NCBI RefSeq assembly: GCF_004358105.1
Contig: NZ_SMYL01000008.1
Span: 99,460-163,459, forward strand
Length of the DNA stretch: 64,000 bases
Reading direction: 5' to 3'
Origin: Sapientia aquatica
GTDB taxonomy: Bacteria; Pseudomonadota; Gammaproteobacteria; Burkholderiales; Burkholderiaceae_D
The notes beneath the pieces are model-generated. The model saw only the letters and a program-made list of their open reading frames with translations. It ran no database searches and was not told the origin of the DNA. Below are positions 51,431 to 60,171 of this stretch, in pieces. Every line of letters begins with the position of its first letter. Position 1 is the first letter of the stretch. The position numbers were made by a program, and so were the translations under genes.

Positions 51431-51458
51431 GGTGGGCTTGGATTTTTCCAAGTCCACC
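51431..51458 (+). promoter_or_regulatory. Hairpin between receptor 2 and exbB
   Basis: GGTGGGCTTGGA (51431-51442) pairs with TCCAAGTCCACC (51447-51458) with one G-U pair and a 4-base loop, followed by ATTTTCACTTT. It is a possible leaky terminator or processing site that would lower exbB-exbD-tonB expression relative to the receptor. A hairpin of different sequence occupies the same place in locus 1. Confidence 0.65.
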
Positions 51459-51489
51459 ATTTTCACTTTGTACTCTTGAAGAAATTATT

Positions 51490-52200
51490 ATGAATATCTC
51501 TTACTTAGCTGATCTGGCCAACGAATCCGGTGGCATTCTGTACATCATGTTGCTGCTGTTATTGGTGGCACTGACCGTTATCATCGAGCGCACCCGCTAC
51601 TTAGCATCGATGGAAAAAGGCGGCGAGAAATTGATCGGCATGCTCAAAAATGAGAACGCTTCGATTGAAAAAATTGAACTCTCTAAAAAATTAGCTAGCT
51701 TGCCGCACGCAAGCTTATTCGCCGTATTACGCAATGACGCCAACAAGCCGGCGCTGAGCCTAGAACAAAAACGTAACGAGTTGAGCGGCCATTTGGAAGA
51801 AGCCATCATGCACGAAGTACCAACGTTGGATCGCAGCTTGTGGGTATTGGATACCGTTATTACCTTAGCTCCACTGCTTGGTTTGTTCGGCACCATTATT
51901 GGTATGTTTAACGCCTTCCACGTATTGGGCGACGCACAAAATGGCGCAGCACAAGTGACTGGCGGGATTGCCGAAGCATTGGTGTCAACTGCTTGCGGCT
52001 TGTTGATTGCGATGATCGGCTTGTTGTTCTTCAACGCCTTGCATAACCGCGTGCGTATCGTGTTGCATCAATTAGAAACCATCAAAATTATGATGGTGAA
52101 CCGTCAAACCGCAACCGAACAAAAAGCTGCAACTAGCGACGCCGAGCTAGCCAATCGCGCCGGACAAGTCGAATTAATTCGCACTCCTGCGAGGGCTTAA
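51490..52200 (+). CDS. exbB: ExbB / MotA-TolQ-ExbB proton channel (locus 2)
   Basis: Channel subunit of the second TonB system, 236 residues. Helix 1 at about 15-34 (GGILYIMLLLLLVALTVIIE), cytoplasmic loop, then the family signature with helices 2 and 3 (VITLAPLLGLFGTIIGMFNAF, about 118-138, and ALVSTACGLLIAMIGLLFF). It is separated from exbD by 1 base. Paralogous to the ExbB at 5.4 kb. Confidence 0.94.
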   Translation: MNISYLADLANESGGILYIMLLLLLVALTVIIERTRYLASMEKGGEKLIGMLKNENASIEKIELSKKLASLPHASLFAVLRNDANKPALSLEQKRNELSGHLEEAIMHEVPTLDRSLWVLDTVITLAPLLGLFGTIIGMFNAFHVLGDAQNGAAQVTGGIAEALVSTACGLLIAMIGLLFFNALHNRVRIVLHQLETIKIMMVNRQTATEQKAATSDAELANRAGQVELIRTPARA

Positions 52201-52201
52201 T

Positions 52202-52600
52202 ATGCGTTACTTAGAAACTAAAAAAGCACGGATCGAGATCATTCCAATGATCGACATCATGCTGTTTTTGTTGGTGTTTTTTGCCATGATGACCTTGAAG
52301 ATGATTCCTACTTCCGGCCATGTCACTAAGCTGCCAACCAGCTCAACGGCCGCCACGATTCCACCGCCAAAACTATTGGTCGAAATCAGCCCAGACGGAA
52401 CTCTGTTGGTGGAAAACCAAGCGATCACGTCCGAACAGTTAACCGCCATGTTATTGCAACGCAATAACAGCAAAACGGCAGTGACCATTGCTGGCAATGA
52501 AACCGCTTCGTTGCAGCAAGTGATGTCAGTCATTGATGCGATTAAATTAGGTGGGGCAACGGAGATCAGTTTATCGACTCGGCATCCGACGGGGAAATAA
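52202..52600 (+). CDS. exbD: ExbD-type biopolymer transport protein (locus 2)
   Basis: Second ExbD, 132 residues: basic N-terminus, transmembrane helix with the essential aspartate (IIPMIDIMLFLLVFFAMM, D21), and a periplasmic domain (LLVEISPDGTLLV...). The stop codon is immediately followed by the tonB start, so the three energy genes are packed with 0-1 base between them. Closely related to ExbD of locus 1. Confidence 0.94.
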   Translation: MRYLETKKARIEIIPMIDIMLFLLVFFAMMTLKMIPTSGHVTKLPTSSTAATIPPPKLLVEISPDGTLLVENQAITSEQLTAMLLQRNNSKTAVTIAGNETASLQQVMSVIDAIKLGGATEISLSTRHPTGK

Positions 52601-53293
52601 ATGTCTGATTTAACCTACGAAGCAATTCCTACTCAGGGCAAATCGTCAGCCACGCAAGCCTTTGGTCTTGCCTTGCTAATCGAGGTCGCGCTGGTGGCAG
52701 GTGTTGCTGGTCTGTTAGCGAGTAGCTCAGCCATACAAGCGGCGCACGAACCCGTGCCGCTGACACTAGCTCAAGCAGAACCCGAGCCAGAGAAAAAGCC
52801 CGATCCCAAGCCCGAACCAAAGCCAGAGCCGGTCAAAATGGTTAGTAAGGTCGCGCCACCTAAAACGCCGACGCCACCGCAACAACCCGTCGTGACCGAA
52901 CCAACGCCGCCCTTAGCCGCTGTGGAATCGGATGTGCAAACAGCCTTTGCCCAACCAGCGCCGGTAAAAGCCAGCCCACCACCGCAACCACCAACTACTG
53001 GCAAAGTCGATCCAAACGCCGAGTACGCGGGCAAGGTGCACGAAGCCGTGCAAGCGGCGTATTTCTATCCAGCCGCCGCCGCAGCCATGCGCTTTTCAGG
53101 CCGCGTCCGAGTTGAGTTCCAACTCAAAGATGGACACGTCACGGAATCGCACGTCTTACAAACTTGCGGTATCGGTTTGTTTGATAAAGCAGCGCTGCAA
53201 GCAGTACAAGTAGCCCATTACCCGGCACCGCCAGAACAATTACGCGGTCAAGATTTGCACTATCAAATCTGGGTAGAACTAGCGACGCATTAA
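52601..53293 (+). CDS. tonB: TonB family energy transducer (locus 2)
   Basis: 230-residue TonB: inner-membrane anchor at about 20-44 (AFGLALLIEVALVAGVAGLLA), an EP/KP-rich rod (EPEPEKKPDPKPEPKPEP at about 60-77) followed by more Pro-rich sequence, and a C-terminal domain (YFYPAAAAAMRFSGRVRVEFQL, then GLFDKAALQAVQVAHYPAPP). Directly downstream of exbD. The rod is the classical Glu-Pro/Lys-Pro kind, unlike the Ala/Pro/Thr spacer of TonB 1, suggesting the two work with different receptors. Confidence 0.93.
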   Translation: MSDLTYEAIPTQGKSSATQAFGLALLIEVALVAGVAGLLASSSAIQAAHEPVPLTLAQAEPEPEKKPDPKPEPKPEPVKMVSKVAPPKTPTPPQQPVVTEPTPPLAAVESDVQTAFAQPAPVKASPPPQPPTTGKVDPNAEYAGKVHEAVQAAYFYPAAAAAMRFSGRVRVEFQLKDGHVTESHVLQTCGIGLFDKAALQAVQVAHYPAPPEQLRGQDLHYQIWVELATH

Positions 53294-53312
53294 CCAACTC
53301 GGTCAATGCAAC

Positions 53313-53337
53313 GTAGGGCGCCCCTCGTGGGCGCCCT
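53313..53337. repeat. GTAGGG-type stem-loop repeat, copy 2
   Basis: GTA followed by GGGCGCCC (53316-53323), a 5-base loop (CTCGT) and GGGCGCCC (53329-53336) then TG. It has the same plan as the element at 6124, and again lies after the last energy gene of a TonB locus. May serve as a weak terminator. Confidence 0.5.
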
Positions 53338-53451
53338 GCCCCAACGCCAAAACACCGCGCATTACAACAACCACCTCAGCCTTCTCTGCGCTCTCGGTCT
53401 TCGATACCTTATAATCCCAGCACCACAAGTACTACACTGCAGGGACTAACC

Positions 53452-53964
53452 ATGACCAAATCACGAAACCACCTCAAAATCGCAATGCTAGCGCTACTAC
53501 TCAGCGCATCCAGCCTAGTCTTCGCGCAAGAACACAGCACGGAAACCACAACACCCACGACGCCAACAACTGCGACAACTGAGCAGCCAGCGCCCGAAAT
53601 CACCCAAGCCGCACAACTACCCCAAGTCAAAATCACCGACACCAAAATCGGCACTGGCGCCGAAGCCGTTGATGGCAATCTGGTCAGCGTGCATTACACC
53701 GGCTGGTTGTACGATCCAAGCCAAAAAACTGGCCACGGTAAAAAATTTGACAGCTCACGCGACCGCGCCCAGCCGATAACCTTCCCGCTTGGCGCACATC
53801 GCGTTATTCCGGGTTGGGAACAAGGGCTGCAAGGAATGAAAGTCGGTGGCAAGCGCACCTTAATTATTCCGAGCGAATTGGCCTATGGCGAACGCGGTGC
53901 TGGCGGAGTAATTCCTCCGAATGCGACGTTACTGTTTGAAGTGGAATTATTAAGCGCCAAATAA
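53452..53964 (+). CDS. Periplasmic FKBP-type peptidyl-prolyl isomerase
   Basis: Folding helper of 170 residues: a signal peptide (AMLALLLSASSLVFA, cleaved near 25), a Thr/Pro-rich linker to about 55, then one FKBP domain (VSVHYTGWLYD, KKFDSSRDR, IPGWEQGLQGMKVGGKRTL, YGERGAGGVIPPNATLLFEVEL). All FK506-pocket motifs are present. CAGGGA precedes the ATG. A second, lipid-anchored FKBP follows at once, so the two are a tandem pair. Confidence 0.94.
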   Translation: MTKSRNHLKIAMLALLLSASSLVFAQEHSTETTTPTTPTTATTEQPAPEITQAAQLPQVKITDTKIGTGAEAVDGNLVSVHYTGWLYDPSQKTGHGKKFDSSRDRAQPITFPLGAHRVIPGWEQGLQGMKVGGKRTLIIPSELAYGERGAGGVIPPNATLLFEVELLSAK

Positions 53965-54062
53965 GTTGGAATTCGCTGTTGAATAAGTTGAATTCAACTT
54001 ACTAATTCGTCCGCCATCAAATTTTCAAATCACCAATACCCTGTAACCTAATTAAAAATACC

Positions 54063-54548
54063 ATGCACCCACAAATCAAAAATAAGCTAACCATTGCCGC
54101 AGCCTTGGTTTTATTGGCACTAGCAGCTTGCGATAAACCCGAAACCGCGCCAAGCAATCCAGTAGCCCAAGCCGAAGCAAATAAGGTCGTTGCATTGAGT
54201 AGCAAAGATAGCGTAATCGGCAGCGGCGCGGAGGTGAAAAACAACCAGCAAATCACCGTGCATTACACCGGTTGGCTGTACGACGCCAATGCCGCCGATT
54301 TGCATGGCAAAAAATTTGATAGTTCATTAAAGGCTGACGGCAGCAAAGGCAATCCCTTCACGTTTTATGTCGGTGCGCATCAAGTCATTCCCGGTTGGGA
54401 CGAAGGCGTGATTGGCATGAAGGTCGGCGGCAAACGCACCTTAATCATCCCGAGTGAATTGGGCTACGGCGAACGCGGCGCGGGGCACGGATTAATCCCT
54501 AAAAACGCCGCCTTGATTTTCGATATCGAGTTAGTGGGAATTAAGTAG
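54063..54548 (+). CDS. Lipoprotein FKBP-type peptidyl-prolyl isomerase
   Basis: Paralogue of the preceding gene, 161 residues, with a lipoprotein signal (lipobox LAAC, C23) in place of a cleavable signal. The FKBP domain holds VHYTGWLYDANAADLHGKKFDSS, IPGWDEGVIGMKVGGKRTL and YGERGAGHGLIPKNAALIF. It has a small insert (ANAADLHG) in the first loop relative to its neighbour. The likely site is the outer-membrane inner face. It is 98 bases after the first FKBP gene. Confidence 0.93.
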   Translation: MHPQIKNKLTIAAALVLLALAACDKPETAPSNPVAQAEANKVVALSSKDSVIGSGAEVKNNQQITVHYTGWLYDANAADLHGKKFDSSLKADGSKGNPFTFYVGAHQVIPGWDEGVIGMKVGGKRTLIIPSELGYGERGAGHGLIPKNAALIFDIELVGIK

Positions 54549-54653
54549 CTTAGGGAATTTCGCACAAGGTGCGGCAAACTTTTTGCACTAGCCCAATCCG
54601 CCTACTAAAGTCGGATTGAGCGCTTGAACTGGCTTCACCAGTAAATTATTTCT

Positions 54654-56855
54654 TTACGCAGCAGCTACCCACTTCGCCCGCGCTGCATGCAGTTTTTTGT
54701 AGCTATCCAATAGCCGCTGATGACGATCTAATCCTTCCAGTTTCATGCTGGTCGGCGTCAAACCAAAGAAGCGCACGCTGCCGTCTAAGGAGCCGAGCAC
54801 CGCGTCCATTCTGTCGTTACCGAACATACGGCGGAAATTGGTGATGTAATCGTCCAACTCCAGATCATCATCCAACTCAACTTCTAGCACCACATTTAAG
54901 GCCTGATAAAACAAGCCGCGCTCAACAGTATTGTCGTTGTATTGCAAAAAGCTACCTACCAATTCATGCGCTTCTTCGTATTGTTGCAAAGCCAGTTGAA
55001 TCAGAAGTTTTAACTCTAATACGGTGAGCTGCCCCCAAACGGTGTTCTCATCAAACTCAATACCGATTAAGGTTGAGATATCGCTGTAATCATCCAACTC
55101 ATTATTCTCTAAACGCTCTAACAGCGATTCCAGCTGTTCGTCGTCAAGCTGATGCAAATTCAAAATATCAGCGCGGAATAATAACGACTTATTGGTGTTA
55201 TCCCAGATCAAATCTTCAACTGGATAGACTTCCGAATAACCCGGTACCAAGATGCGGCAAGCGGTTGCGCCTAGCTGGTCATAGACCGCAACATAGACTT
55301 CTTTGCCCATTTCTTGCAGGATGCCGAACAAGGTTGCCGCTTCTGTGCTGTTGGCGTTTTCATCTTTTGCTGAAAAATCCCAATCGACAAATTGATAATC
55401 GGATTTAGCACTGAAAAAGCGCCAACTCACCACGCCGCTGGAATCAATAAAATGCTCGACGAAATTATTCGGTTCGGTCACCGCATTGCTGACAAAAGTC
55501 GGTTGCGGCAAATCGTTTAAACCTTCAAAACTGCGTCCTTGCAATAATTCCGTCAAGCTGCGCTCCAAGGCAACTTCCAAACTAGGATGCGCGCCGAATG
55601 AAGCAAACACGCCGCCGGTGCGCGGGTTCATTAAGGTCACGCACATCACGGGATATTGACCGCCGAGTGAAGCGTCTTTGACTAAGACCGGAAAGCCTTG
55701 CTCTTCTAAACCAGCGATACCCGCCACGATACCCGGAAAGCGCGCTAACACTTCTTGCGGCACATCGGGCAAGCTCAGTTCACCTTCCAAAATTTCACGC
55801 TTTACGGCGCGCTCAAAAATTTCCGACAAACATTGCACCTGCGCTTCCGCCAAGGTATTGCCGGCGCTCATGCCGTTACTGGCGTACAGGTTTTCAATTA
55901 AGTTGGACGGAAAATACACGACCTCGCCATCCGATTGACGCACAAACGGCAGCGCACAAATACCGCGCTTCACATTGCCGGAATTGGTGTCGATCAAATG
56001 CGAGCCGCGCAATTCATCGTCGGGGTTGTAAATATCGAGACAATACTGATCGAGAATGTCGGGCGGCAGCGCATCTTTTTTGCCCGGCTTAAACCAACGT
56101 TCATTGGGGTAATGCACGAAATCGGCGTTGGCGATTTCCTCGCCCCAATACGAGCCCGCATAAAAGTGATTGTTGCTTAGCCGCTCAATATATTCGCCCA
56201 AGGCAGACGCCAACGCGCTCTCTTTGGTCGCGCCTTTGCCGTTGGTAAAACACATCGGTGAATGCGCGTCGCGGATGTGCAAAGACCACACATTGGGAAT
56301 GATGTTGCGCCAAGAAGCGATTTCAATCTTGATACCTAAACCTGCCAACAGCGACGACATATTGGCAATCGTTTGTTCCAGCGGCAGATCCTTGCCTAAG
56401 ATGAACGTGCCTGCGTCGTTAGCCGGATTAATGGTCAACAAAGCCTGCGCATCGGCATCTAAATTCTCTACTTCTTCAATCACAAATTCCGGTCCGGCCT
56501 GCACTACTTTTTTAACGGTGCAGCGTTCAATCGAGCGCAAAATCCCTTGCCGATCTTTGTCCGATATATCGGCCGGTAACTCAACTTGAATTTTAAAAAT
56601 TTGCTGGTAGCGGTTATCAGGATCAACGATATTGTTTTGCGAGAGCCGAATATTTTCGGTCGAAATATTGCGCGTGTTGCAGTACAACTTCACGAAGTAG
56701 GCCGCGCACAATGCGGACGAAGCTAAAAAATAATCGAACGGCCCTGGCGCTGAGCCATCGCCTTTGTAGCGTATCGGCTGATCAGCGATCACCGTGAAAT
56801 CATCAAACTTGGCTTCTAGGCGCAGCTTGTCGAGAAAGTTGACTTTAATTTCCAT
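54654..56855 (-). CDS. OsmC-YcaO fusion protein
   Basis: A 733-residue fusion. Residues 1-135 are an OsmC-like domain (YKGDGSAPGPFDYFLASSALCAAYFVKLYC with a cysteine at the expected place). The rest is YcaO (about 200-580; GKGATKESALASALGEYIERL, SNGMSAGNTLAEAQVQCLSEIFERAVKR), ATP-dependent enzymes that activate backbone amides, plus an acidic C-terminal tail (about 590-733). E. coli YcaO helps RimO-dependent methylthiolation of ribosomal protein S12; the N-terminal OsmC fusion is a known architecture. I chose the ATG at 56855 because the OsmC domain starts there. No RimO or natural-product partner is adjacent. Confidence 0.9.
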   Translation of the reverse strand: MEIKVNFLDKLRLEAKFDDFTVIADQPIRYKGDGSAPGPFDYFLASSALCAAYFVKLYCNTRNISTENIRLSQNNIVDPDNRYQQIFKIQVELPADISDKDRQGILRSIERCTVKKVVQAGPEFVIEEVENLDADAQALLTINPANDAGTFILGKDLPLEQTIANMSSLLAGLGIKIEIASWRNIIPNVWSLHIRDAHSPMCFTNGKGATKESALASALGEYIERLSNNHFYAGSYWGEEIANADFVHYPNERWFKPGKKDALPPDILDQYCLDIYNPDDELRGSHLIDTNSGNVKRGICALPFVRQSDGEVVYFPSNLIENLYASNGMSAGNTLAEAQVQCLSEIFERAVKREILEGELSLPDVPQEVLARFPGIVAGIAGLEEQGFPVLVKDASLGGQYPVMCVTLMNPRTGGVFASFGAHPSLEVALERSLTELLQGRSFEGLNDLPQPTFVSNAVTEPNNFVEHFIDSSGVVSWRFFSAKSDYQFVDWDFSAKDENANSTEAATLFGILQEMGKEVYVAVYDQLGATACRILVPGYSEVYPVEDLIWDNTNKSLLFRADILNLHQLDDEQLESLLERLENNELDDYSDISTLIGIEFDENTVWGQLTVLELKLLIQLALQQYEEAHELVGSFLQYNDNTVERGLFYQALNVVLEVELDDDLELDDYITNFRRMFGNDRMDAVLGSLDGSVRFFGLTPTSMKLEGLDRHQRLLDSYKKLHAARAKWVAAA

Positions 56856-56974
56856 ACAGGGAATTCCAAAATAATGTTCAATACAATGTTCAAAGAGATG
56901 AGGCAAATAATTTGGGCAACAGCGTGATCCGCAAGTCGCACCAAACTCAAGCAAAGCTTACCGCCAGCGTTGGC

Positions 56975-57382
56975 TTACGTAGTGCGGGCGCGATGCTGCG
57001 TGCCTAGTCCAGAGGTAATAAATAATACCGTTGTGGGCTCAACCACATCGGCGGTGTGCCAGATTCCGGCTTGATTTATGGCGTATTCACCAGAATTGAG
57101 TAGCACCGTTTGCCGCGCTCCACTCTGATCTTCCTGATGCAACGTAATCGCACCCGAAATACACACAACAACCTCGCTGCCAGCAGGATGCATCTCCCAC
57201 GAATTCCACGGAGCGTCGAAACTATGCAGGCTAACCAATCGACCCTCATTGCCATCGATAGCGCAGCGCTGGGAATAGTGCTCGTACCAACTCATCTCGC
57301 CAGTAAATTCAGGCAGCGCTTCCGCCACCGCGCCGAGTCCAAGGTGAATCGGAAAACTGCTGATCGATTTTGGGAAAGTCAT
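56975..57382 (-). CDS. Cupin-fold protein
   Basis: A 135-residue small barrel protein. SFDAPWNSWEMHPAGSEVVVCISGAITLHQED is the first cupin motif, and GEYAINQAGIWHTADV the second, with histidines and glutamate available for a metal. AGGA sits seven bases before the ATG at 57382; a frame extending 20 codons upstream has no support. Substrate unknown; related proteins bind small carbohydrates or regulate stress responses. It lies upstream of the OsmC-YcaO gene on the same strand, 119 bases away. Confidence 0.8.
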   Translation of the reverse strand: MTFPKSISSFPIHLGLGAVAEALPEFTGEMSWYEHYSQRCAIDGNEGRLVSLHSFDAPWNSWEMHPAGSEVVVCISGAITLHQEDQSGARQTVLLNSGEYAINQAGIWHTADVVEPTTVLFITSGLGTQHRARTT

Positions 57383-57561
57383 ACGAAATCCTATTGGCTT
57401 ATACAGCGCGAGTTTCGGAATATCTTGCCAAGTTCGCGCCACAACCTAAGCTTATCGCGCCGCTCACCGAGTTCAACAAAGCAGCCTAATCAAGGCCGCT
57501 TTCAGGAAAGTCGCCAGCTTACAGCAAGAATTCACCTATCACCAGAATGGCTAAGCAAGTG

Positions 57562-58584
57562 TTAAACCTTGACCAACAATTTGCCCGTATTAGCGCCCTC
57601 AAACAAACTATTTAACGCTTCCGGCAATTGATCGAAGCCTTCCACTATTGTCTCGTCCAAAAACACCTCGCCCGATTTCACCCAAGGCCCAACCGCGGCG
57701 CGCAGCTCTTCCATGCGATGGGTAAAATCGCGCGCCAAAATTCCTTGAATCGTGGCGCGCTTAAATAGCATGTGCTGCAAGAAGCGCGGCCCTAAATCCG
57801 GCTGATCCAAGCCGCCGTCGTATTGGGCAATCGCGCCGCAAATCACGGCCCGCGCCCGTAACTTCAATAAGGGCATCACCGCATCGGTAATCCAACCACC
57901 AACGTTATCAAAATACACATCCCAACCACCGGTAACGCGTTCCAACTCTTGCGCCAGCGCTGCTGTAGTGGAGAAAGCGCGGTAATCGACTGCGCCATCC
58001 AATTTCAAGCGATTGATTAAATATTCGCACTTAGCCGGACCACCAGCGATACCAATCACTTTGCAACCGGCTTTTTTACCAAATTGCGCTACGAGGGAAC
58101 CAACCGCACCCGCCGCGCCCGAGACTAGCAACGTATCGCCGGCCCGCGGACGACCTGCTTCCATCAAGCCGAACCACGCCGTGCGCCCCGGCATACCCAA
58201 CACACCGAGCGCGGTGCTAACGGGTGCCAGTTCGGGGTCAAGTTTTTGCAATTCGCTGATGTGGCATTTGGCCAGTGTTTGCCAGCCGCTGTAACCGAGT
58301 ACCCAATCGCCCGGTTTAAATTGACTACTATTTGATTGCAGCACCTGACCAACTGTGGCGGCGCGTTGCACAATGCCGAGCGGATGCGGCAGATCGTAGG
58401 TGTTGCGCTCAGCCTGCTGAATGCGCATGTAGGGATCGACACTAATGAAACGCTGCTCGACCAACACTTCGTTAATCGCCAACTCCTCATCCATCGGTGT
58501 TTCGCGCAATTCATAATGTTCGGCACCGACTCTGCCCTCGGGCCGTTTGACGTAAAACCACTGACGATTGGTGTACAAAGACAT
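57562..58584 (-). CDS. NADP-dependent MDR oxidoreductase (CurA/YncB-like)
   Basis: Medium-chain reductase without zinc, 340 residues. It shows the leukotriene-B4-dehydrogenase-like signature: VDPYMRIQ (residues 45-52), GMPGRTAWFGLMEAGRPRAGDTLLVSGAAGAVGSLVAQ with the nucleotide-binding GAAGAVG, GIAGGPAKCEYL, and YFDNVGGWITDAVMPL. GGGAG before the ATG at 58584 fixes the start. Family members reduce alkenals, curcumin or quinones using NADPH. No partner gene is obvious. Confidence 0.92.
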   Translation of the reverse strand: MSLYTNRQWFYVKRPEGRVGAEHYELRETPMDEELAINEVLVEQRFISVDPYMRIQQAERNTYDLPHPLGIVQRAATVGQVLQSNSSQFKPGDWVLGYSGWQTLAKCHISELQKLDPELAPVSTALGVLGMPGRTAWFGLMEAGRPRAGDTLLVSGAAGAVGSLVAQFGKKAGCKVIGIAGGPAKCEYLINRLKLDGAVDYRAFSTTAALAQELERVTGGWDVYFDNVGGWITDAVMPLLKLRARAVICGAIAQYDGGLDQPDLGPRFLQHMLFKRATIQGILARDFTHRMEELRAAVGPWVKSGEVFLDETIVEGFDQLPEALNSLFEGANTGKLLVKV

Positions 58585-58849
58585 AACAAACTCCCGCAAA
58601 AAGACTGAAAGGCCGACAGCTTACAGCAAGTCCAATCGGGTCGCTGGTCTGCTTTTTTTACAAATCATTGAAAATTATTTAACAATCAACCCAGTTTATG
58701 TGATTCACTACTTCGCCGTTACCCAATAATTCGTTATTATCCGAAACATTCGTTTTAGCTCAATTTTTTCAAACAGCTAGGACGCGACAACAATAACTTC
58801 GCGCTCAGACCGAAACGCCCGATTTCTTTTTAGGATGAATGGAACAACA

Positions 58850-59350
58850 ATGACCACTTCAGAAAATGCGATCGATGTACAAATCAGACTGGCTTTGGTC
58901 GGGGAGGCAGAGCAACTAACGGCATTGTCCATTGCATCCAAGGCGCGCTGGGGCTATACGCCCGAACAAGTAGCGGCTTGGCGTGGCGAATTAGCGGTGC
59001 AAGCGGACGATATTTTTAGCGGGAGGGTGCACGTCGCTGTCGTTGAGGAGGAAGTTGTCGCAGTAATGGTGTTACTGCCCGCCAAAATGACGTGGAAGCT
59101 AAGCCATTTATTTGTCGCCGAAGCGTGGATGCATCAGGGCATAGGGAAAAAGCTATTTCAGTTTGCCGTCGAACTAGCGCAACAACAGGATGCCAGAGCA
59201 ATCTCGATTAACGCTGACCCCAACGCCGAACGATTTTATCTGTCGTGCGGCGCGATCCGTTCCTACAGCATCGCCGCGCCAATTCCAGAGAATGAGCATC
59301 GAATTCGTCCGCAAATGTTATTCATGATCCCAGCGCAAAAGACGCTTTAA
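58850..59350 (+). CDS. GNAT-family N-acetyltransferase
   Basis: A 166-residue acetyl-CoA-dependent transferase: acyl-CoA-binding V/I-W-M-H-Q-G-I-G-K-K-L loop (AEAWMHQGIGKKLFQFAVELA) after a beta strand (LSHLFV), then SINADPNAERFYLSCGAI. The start ATG at 58850 is better than the one 15 bases upstream, which abuts AGG with no spacing. Substrate cannot be predicted; it may act on small amines or a peptide N-terminus. Confidence 0.88.
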   Translation: MTTSENAIDVQIRLALVGEAEQLTALSIASKARWGYTPEQVAAWRGELAVQADDIFSGRVHVAVVEEEVVAVMVLLPAKMTWKLSHLFVAEAWMHQGIGKKLFQFAVELAQQQDARAISINADPNAERFYLSCGAIRSYSIAAPIPENEHRIRPQMLFMIPAQKTL

Positions 59351-59409
59351 GACCCTTTACGCAATTGAAGTGAATCAATCGCCAACGCCTTCCGCAGCGG
59401 TGTGCCGCA

Positions 59410-60171
59410 CTATTTCCAGCTATACCGCACCACTACCGCATTAAAAAATATCCGATTTGCGTAATTGTCTTTTTCTTTGGGATCATAGCCCCCAAAAAAC
59501 GATCGAACGCCCACATCAACGGTATCGCCGCTGCCGAGTTGTGTGCGAACTCCGACAAAAATATCAAACAAGCCGTCTAAAAATGTATTCCCGTTAACGC
59601 TCGGCAGAAAATCAGAGCGGGTAAATAAACTATAACTATTGCCCAGGCTTTTATTGGCTTCGACATTAAAAACCGGCAGCGCCAGCAAATTAGTGTCGGC
59701 AAATGAATGGCTGTTAGTCGCTAGCTTTACGCTTGCGTAGCGAACGATGGCGGAACCGCCCAGACGAATATAGTCTTTACTATCCTGGGATTGGTACATC
59801 GGGTAATTGGCTGTCAAGCGCAGCGTGGGGAATTCATAATGAAGCGATGCTTGATCACCCTTCTGATAATCAATACCGTGGTAGGTCAATGTATTGGAAA
59901 GGCGACCGGAATAGTTGACCGTCAACGGTTGCAGCACAACGCCGTAATCCCAATCGTTCGCCTCGCGACGCCAATATTCCATGCGCACGTCGGCGGTACT
60001 TTTTTTAAAATCGCTGGTCGCGTCGCCCTGATTGAAACCATGAATTTCCATATTTTGGGTGGAAATTATTCCGCCTTCTAGCTCAAAGCTATCGTGCGTC
60101 TCCTGTGCTTGGATATCCAAGGCACATAGAAATATACCTACTGCAGATAGCGCAAATGGCAGTTTTTTCAT
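59410..60171 (-). CDS. Exported outer-membrane barrel protein, unknown
   Basis: I do not recognise a family. The 253-residue product has a signal peptide (LPFALSAVGIFLCALDIQAQ, cleaved near 22) and alternating hydrophobic/polar strands (DYGVVLQPLTVNYSGRL, YEFPTLRLTANYPMY, IFVGVRTQLGSGDTVDVGVRSFFGG), and ends RYSWK, like outer-membrane proteins. No known pore motif. It converges with the GNAT gene and its upstream side faces the 60.36 kb dyad. Confidence 0.7.
   Translation of the reverse strand: MKKLPFALSAVGIFLCALDIQAQETHDSFELEGGIISTQNMEIHGFNQGDATSDFKKSTADVRMEYWRREANDWDYGVVLQPLTVNYSGRLSNTLTYHGIDYQKGDQASLHYEFPTLRLTANYPMYQSQDSKDYIRLGGSAIVRYASVKLATNSHSFADTNLLALPVFNVEANKSLGNSYSLFTRSDFLPSVNGNTFLDGLFDIFVGVRTQLGSGDTVDVGVRSFFGGYDPKEKDNYANRIFFNAVVVRYSWK

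Noticed and set aside
54594..54618. Short stem CAATCCG/CGGATTG between the second FKBP gene and the OsmC-YcaO gene
   Set aside because: Seven-base stem with an 11-base loop and no T-run on either strand; too weak to call a terminator.
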